Positions 59,651 to 64,000 of a DNA stretch of 64,000 nucleotides are shown here, in pieces. Location of the stretch: positions 26,784,001-26,848,000 of the forward strand of contig NC_046679.1 of assembly GCF_009870125.1 (NCBI RefSeq). The letters run 5' to 3'. The translations under genes were made by a program, and so were the position numbers. The stretch is from Drosophila pseudoobscura (Eukaryota; Arthropoda; Insecta; Diptera; Drosophilidae). The notes under the pieces are model-generated. The model was not told the DNA's origin. It saw nothing but the letters and a program-made list of their open reading frames with translations, and did no database searches. The first letter of the stretch is position 1. Every line of letters begins with the position of its first letter.

Positions 59651-60296
59651 ATGATGCAACAAGTTAGACATGCGGTAGGTTAATAGTTCCACGGCAAGCA
59701 AAAGCAGTGTATTAATTGATTGTGTATTGATTGCAGCTGCGGCCGGTGCTAGGCGGTCTGCGGCATAACATGCCGGCACGCGGTGCTTCAACCACGACAT
59801 CGGTGGCACCCGCCAAAATTGAAAAAAGTGCGTGGTAATTAGACTGTACAGTGACGAAATCTTAGTTATTGTTTTTTGAACAACTTCAGCTGTCAACACG
59901 GTCACCGTTTTGGGTCGTGTGGGGGCCGATCCACAGCTGCGCGGCTCCCAGGAGCATCCGGTGGTCACATTCTCCGTCGCCACACACACCAACTACAAGT
60001 GAGTACAGAGTCTCTGCATGAATCGCAATGGAATACGATTTGTAATCGGATTTGTTTTTATCCCTCTGGACAGATATGAGAATGGCGACTGGGCCCAGCG
60101 CACGGACTGGCATCGCGTGGTCGTCTTCAAGCCCAATTTGCGCGACACTGTGCTGGAGTATCTGAAGAAGGGACAGCGCACCATGGTGCAGGGCAAGATC
60201 ACCTATGGCGAGATCACGGACCAGCAGGGCAACCAGAAGACCAGCACCAGCATCATCGCAGACGATGTGCTCTTCTTCCGCGATGCCAATAACTAG
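59651..60296 (+). CDS. mtSSB: Mitochondrial single-stranded DNA-binding protein
   Basis: mtSSB coats single-stranded mitochondrial DNA and stimulates the replicative polymerase and helicase. Exons 59651-59674, 59737-59827, 59890-59998 and 60074-60296 give 148 residues (146 in D. melanogaster). The first about 35 residues (MMQQVRHALRPVLGGLRHNM...) form a basic, Ser/Thr/Ala-rich mitochondrial targeting sequence. The OB-fold follows: TVTVLGRVGADPQLRG, VVTFSVATHTNYK, the conserved WAQRTDWHRVVVF and GQRTMVQGKI. The end is DDVLFFRDANN. Exon 1 is only 24 nt, which is why a frame-based scan misses it. Confidence 0.93.
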
Positions 60297-60415
60297 AATT
60301 TAAGAATCAAAGACAAACACGAACAGAAACCCTAATCTTAAGCAGAAAAAGTTGAACTTTCAGTTTTAAACGTTTGCATTTACATTGTGAATAGTGTTCA
60401 TATGAATCCATTATG

Positions 60416-61216
60416 TTATCGGTTGTTTTTCAAAATATGATCATTACAGAAATCTTTGGCTAGAACCTCTTTGGCCATTTCGCATGTGCATGTTTTGGAC
60501 AAGCTGCTGATGCCCAGATCTTCAGTAATCTCCTCGTATTCGGTGGCAATAGCTCCGACCTTGCCCTCCAACTCTTCGATCTGCTCCTCCAAGGTGGTCA
60601 AAGCTTTGTTGTGATAGTCTATTAGTTGGCCAATCTATGGATGGATTTACCTTAAGTATTTCTAAAACATTACAAGACGTCTAATCTGTATCCTACCACA
60701 TTTGCAGGAGCCAAGCGCTCGGCTGTCTCTTTGCCAAAGGCATCGAAATCTGCTCTGAGGATGTTGCACTCTTCGCTCATTTTCTTTGCGGACTCGACTT
60801 GCTTCAACAGATCCAAGTAGGTGTGACGCGTCAAGGGCTCTATGCGGCAACTGTTGGCTGGGAACGTTGAACAGGATCTCTCTAATTTGGAGGCTGCCTT
60901 CTCCGCTTCAGCCAGCAACTGCTCGTTCTCATCCAGATCCATTTCCAGTTTCATTGTACAGGCCTTAACATCTCCCACAAACTGATCGACTTTGATGAGC
61001 TGATGAAAGACCACGGAATCAGGGACTTACAAGCTCTTATCGTCCTCTAGTACTCACAAGTTTGGCATTCTCTAGTACTGCGGCCTCTTGTTCCCTTACA
61101 AACTCTGCTTTTCTTTCGAATTCCGATGCTATTTCCTTCGTCTCATGCATCAAAAGATCGGCCATTAAATCTAAATATAAAAAAGGCACGGGATCCGATA
61201 CATTTGCTTTAGCCAT
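60416..61216 (-). CDS. Small coiled-coil protein, possibly Nup62/Nsp1 C-terminal-like
   Basis: Three exons (61216-61058, 60999-60697, 60634-60416) join in phase 0. They give 226 residues from the ATG at 61216, or 209 from the ATG at 61165; an acceptor-like TTTTTTATATTTAG at about 61172 hints that the coding part may start at the latter. The protein is almost wholly charged helical sequence with heptad-like Leu/Ile spacing. A Cys-containing stretch (STFPANSC) and KTCTCEM are present. The order AKLLIKVDQFV..., TYLDLLKQVESAKK..., IGQLIDYHNKALTTLEEQ resembles, by eye, the p62 coiled-coil pattern (DRLL..., TYKLAENID..., ICKILNAHMDSLQ). No FG repeats are visible. Tail-to-tail with mtSSB, 120 bp apart. 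Confidence 0.75.
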
Positions 61217-62078
61217 AATTATGTTAGTTGATTAATTTCACTAAGAATTTGGGAAATTTGAACTCCGTTTTTCCGATTTGTATGTAGATTTGGAGAAGCC
61301 TGAAATTTTGATTCTAGTAAAACATTTGGTGTTAACCCAAGGCTGACTAGGATTGAAATAACTACTTGAAATTTGATCAGACTGCTCTGATCTTTGATGA
61401 TGCATGTTTGATCTATGCCCGTGGAGCCACAAAGGTGTTCTTATTGTTCTCTGGGGACCGTTTCAGTAGATCTCGCTATCCATGAGATCGAAACGACTGA
61501 GAATGATATTACGGTACACGATCTGCAGCTATAGAAATCTCAAGCTTAAACCCTAATCTTATGGATTTCTTACCCTTCCATCAGATCATTGCGATCGCTG
61601 TCTGCGATCATGTGGTGGAAGCACACAGGCACTCTCAAGATCCACGATCCACAAACGAAGGGGGGCCAAAGCTCTCGAGCTCCACACACACACACATCAG
61701 TGGGATCCATTTCGGAGTGGAGTGAGTATGTGGGACGACCTTATCGTCGTCTCCCTGGCCAACCGACTGTCTATGTTTGCGTGAGGGTTTTCTGCGGTGG
61801 TATGAGTGTTATTTGAGGCAGAGCTCCATTGGATTCGTTTTGCTCGCTCAGCTCAGCGGCACAGTTCGCAGTTAGCTTTTTGCCAGTTCAAATGCGGCCG
61901 GCGGTCGAAAGAGTCTAGAGTGGCACGAGCTGTGGAACTTTTCGAGAGCACGTTCCTCGCAGCAGAATTATCGGGGCGGTTCTTCGGAAGATGCAAGCTT
62001 TCTAAAAACGGACAAACAGAAATCGAAAACCTATATCCGCCATCTACCAGAAACTGTTGAAGACACATCCTTCCGATT
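61217..62078 (+). other. Divergent upstream region and 5' leader of the next plus-strand gene
   Basis: This lies between the coiled-coil gene (minus) and the ATG at 62079. A CGCTCAGCTCAGCGGC-type stretch and purine-rich leader around 61840-62070 could be the untranslated exon. No further coding frame is supported. Confidence 0.4.
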
Positions 62079-62121
62079 ATGGCTGTGGATTATGTGCTGG
62101 AGGACCTCATGGGGAAACTGG
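62079..62121 (+). CDS. First coding exon of a gene leaving the window, possibly an SLC22-type transporter (partial)
   Basis: ATG at 62079 encodes MAVDYVLEDLMGKLG with a donor CTGG|GTGAGT at 62121/62122, phase 1. The pattern of an acidic, hydrophobic leader ending near LG resembles the start of organic cation transporter proteins of flies (a D-V-L-E...LGxFGxYQ N-terminus), where FGRYQ would be expected at the start of exon 2. Exon 2 is not found in the remaining 1.9 kb. The identification is a weak guess; the exon itself is plausible. Confidence 0.4.
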
Positions 62122-62160
62122 GTGAGTGATGAGGGCCAGCCAGGTCAGCGCGGCAGTGGT

Positions 62161-62283
62161 GATAACGCATCGCGTTTTCTCTTATCAATCGCTGAAAGTC
62201 CCTCTTATCAGGCCCCGCGAAAACTTGTACCCGCAAGAGCCAGTAGCTGCGCCAAGGCTTATCCAAAAGCGGATGGGATAACA
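62161..62283. promoter_or_regulatory. GATA-site cluster 1
   Basis: Five GATA cores lie within about 120 bp: GATAAC 62161, CTTATCA 62181, CTTATCA 62204, CTTATCC 62258 and GGATAAC 62277. They start 40 bp into the intron of the right-end gene. Such clusters mark midgut, fat-body and Malpighian enhancers in flies; function here is inferred. Confidence 0.4.
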
Positions 62284-63736
62284 CTTTTATATGAGGGTTA
62301 TTTTTACGGTTGCTCTGCATTCAAATTTCCTAATTATTTTCGGCATAATTATTGCGGCAATCTCTGTCTAATCTATACGGCCCGACTAGTGCTTGGGGTT
62401 GGGGCTGTCCATCAAGTGCTCAAAAGAAGCCGCCTCTAACACGGTTTTAATTACAACTACATATATATATTTTTTGTTTTTGCACTTTTTTCCAATTAAT
62501 AATAAATACCACAAGGTTACAGACAGCTTAATAGAAGTCTCAGACGCTCAGAACCAGACGAATAGATAGATACTCGTGTATGTGAGCGCGTGGGGAGGGG
62601 ACCACGACACAGTGACACTTGATGAACCTTCTGGCCAAATGTATCTCTGTATCTTTAGCAGACTGACGCTAAAACCCGAGGCAATGCAGAGGCTTTTGTC
62701 ACAAGATCTGTGCCATAAAGATCTCTCGAGGGGGTATTCAGTTGATTTATAGTATGTATGTGCTTTGCGGTCGTATAAATTGTGCAACGTGTGGCATTTT
62801 GTTTATTACTTAATGCAAAACAGTTAACAATAATTACGTATTATAGAATTCTCCGATTGATTAAAACGAAAGCAAATCTGAAAGCTCAGCAAAGTGTATT
62901 CTATCTAGACTTTTACTTTTCCTATAGGTACGGTTCCCGCTTACATTCATTATCAATCCATAATCAATTAGCGACTGTTTACGGCTCTGCTTTATGGAGG
63001 TTGGCTTTTATCATATCTCCACTGATTTCAGCAAAGCAAAAAGCTAAATTCGTTCGCTCTAAGACCCAGGGATCCCATAGAATTTCCCCTAAACCTTTTT
63101 TTTCATAATTTAAAAGCTACAAAGAGTGAAAGGGAAAGATCAGAAAGTGTAGACAGAGAGGGACGGAGAGAAAGAGTAACGAACGCATTAGCGACTTTTA
63201 GCATTAGTTATGGCCCATATACATATATGTACATACGGCTATATGCACATTTGTATTTGAGAAAATGCAAAAAATATCAAACTGGTTTTTTGTAAACGCT
63301 CTCTCTCTCACACACACGTATGAGGCCTAAAACTCAAACCCCACCAAACACATATCATATCGCTCTGCTCTTCTACGTGTATTTATTTTGTTGAAGGCCT
63401 CTCTGGGGGGTCTGATGGAGCTCTAATTACTTCGTATTCGGATTTGGAGGTGTGCTTGGTACTCAATTTGGCTAGCAGCTGCCAGTTAGGTAGTAATTTA
63501 CACTGACTTTGAAAGCACTTCCCCCGTGGAGACCTTCAAAGCGAATGAAAATCGTTTGGAAGCTCATAGAAGAACCTCACCTCCATGATCTACCTCAACA
63601 GTAAACTAACACGAAACAGTAGCATTCAATCAATGGGGGATTTTTTTAAATCTTTATAAGAACTTTGAGGCATGGTGGCATTGTACGTTAGTGCTGTTTT
63701 TGGGATGTCTGCTTCAAGTGCGTGATTTGCTTAAGC

Positions 63737-63770
63737 TCTTATCACTGGTCTTATCGCTTCAGCCTTATCT
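63737..63770. promoter_or_regulatory. GATA-site cluster 2 (three sites, regular spacing)
   Basis: TTATC cores at 63739, 63751 and 63765 share the same orientation and lie 12 and 14 bp apart (CTCTTATCAC, GTCTTATCGC, GCCTTATCTT). Confidence 0.4.
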
Positions 63771-64000
63771 TGTTTCCATGCATCATTTTTCCACACAAGT
63801 TCTCTCTAATCTATTATGAGAGATTGATATAGAAAGGCTTTCCTATGATCTAACCCGGTATCATGTTTATTCATTGCTTTAATATGTAATATCAAAGATT
63901 ATACAACACCGAACCCGAGGATAGCCTAAAAGATAACAGAAACCCCGCGCCGCCCTCTGTTTACGGGGCGTCACGAAAAACCCCGCCATAGAACAGCATT

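Larger units (their letters stand above)
62122..64000 (+). other. Intron of the right-end gene
   Basis: AT-rich sequence with two groups of GATA sites (62161-62283 and 63739-63769), CA/CT microsatellites near 63301-63316 and no recognisable exon. The frames present are AT-rich and lack coding character. Confidence 0.5.

Noticed and set aside
1-64000. tRNA, rRNA, CRISPR arrays, bacterial operons, endogenous viral or retrotransposon genes
   Set aside because: Looked for by motif and none seen. The window is eukaryotic, and no reverse transcriptase, integrase, gag, env or transposase motif was found in any frame.

Overview
The window is insect chromosomal DNA, almost certainly from a Drosophila species other than D. 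melanogaster. Several proteins assembled by hand from exons are clear orthologues of fly genes: Jupiter, Ing3, whacked, an Mrp4-type ABCC transporter, a DHHC6 palmitoyltransferase and mitochondrial SSB. They sit among short 50-70 bp introns and Drosophila core-promoter signals (Motif 1/M1BP, DRE, Motif-6-like ATATACC). An obscura-group species is plausible, but the sequence alone does not settle it.

Layout. At 2.0-3.3 kb a divergent promoter lies between a tentative minus-strand signal-peptide exon and a plus-strand four-membrane-segment protein. Ing3 (minus, 4.0-5.5 kb) converges on the latter. A repeat complex (5.7-7.2 kb) separates Ing3 from Jupiter (plus, 7.5-33.2 kb). Jupiter has a 22.9-kb first intron holding a second TATA promoter with an alternative first coding exon, and it has two frame-neutral cassette exons (33 and 408 nt). 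A second, inverted copy of the repeat complex (34.0-35.8 kb) lies just after Jupiter. Next come a C2H2 zinc-finger gene built of six repeated three-finger modules (36.2-40.1 kb, plus) and whacked, a Rab-GAP (42.0-43.7 kb, minus).

From 45 to 57.5 kb there is a duplicated block. Two intact PIG-N-like genes on the minus strand (45.3-47.9 and 54.2-57.1 kb) flank an Mrp4-type ABC transporter on the plus strand (49.1-53.9 kb). A broken third PIG-N-like copy (57.1-57.5 kb, plus) and a stray piece of the transporter's second ATPase domain (54.0 kb) are left over. Both intact PIG-N-like proteins lack most of the catalytic metal ligands of the family.

The right end holds the DHHC6 enzyme gene (57.5-58.8 kb, minus), mitochondrial SSB (59.7-60.3 kb, plus), a coiled-coil protein that may be related to the Nup62/Nsp1 C-terminal region (60.4-61.2 kb, minus), and the first exon of a gene leaving the window at the right, possibly an SLC22-type transporter. 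Its first intron carries two clusters of GATA sites.

The genes do not form one pathway; this is ordinary gene-dense euchromatin around one long, regulation-rich intron. The best leads are the degenerate PIG-N-like family with its relics, Jupiter's alternative N-terminus and cassette exons, the inverted repeat pair enclosing Jupiter, and the repeated M1BP/ATATACC promoter modules. All exon joins were made by eye from splice consensus, frame and remembered homology. No alignments or searches were run.
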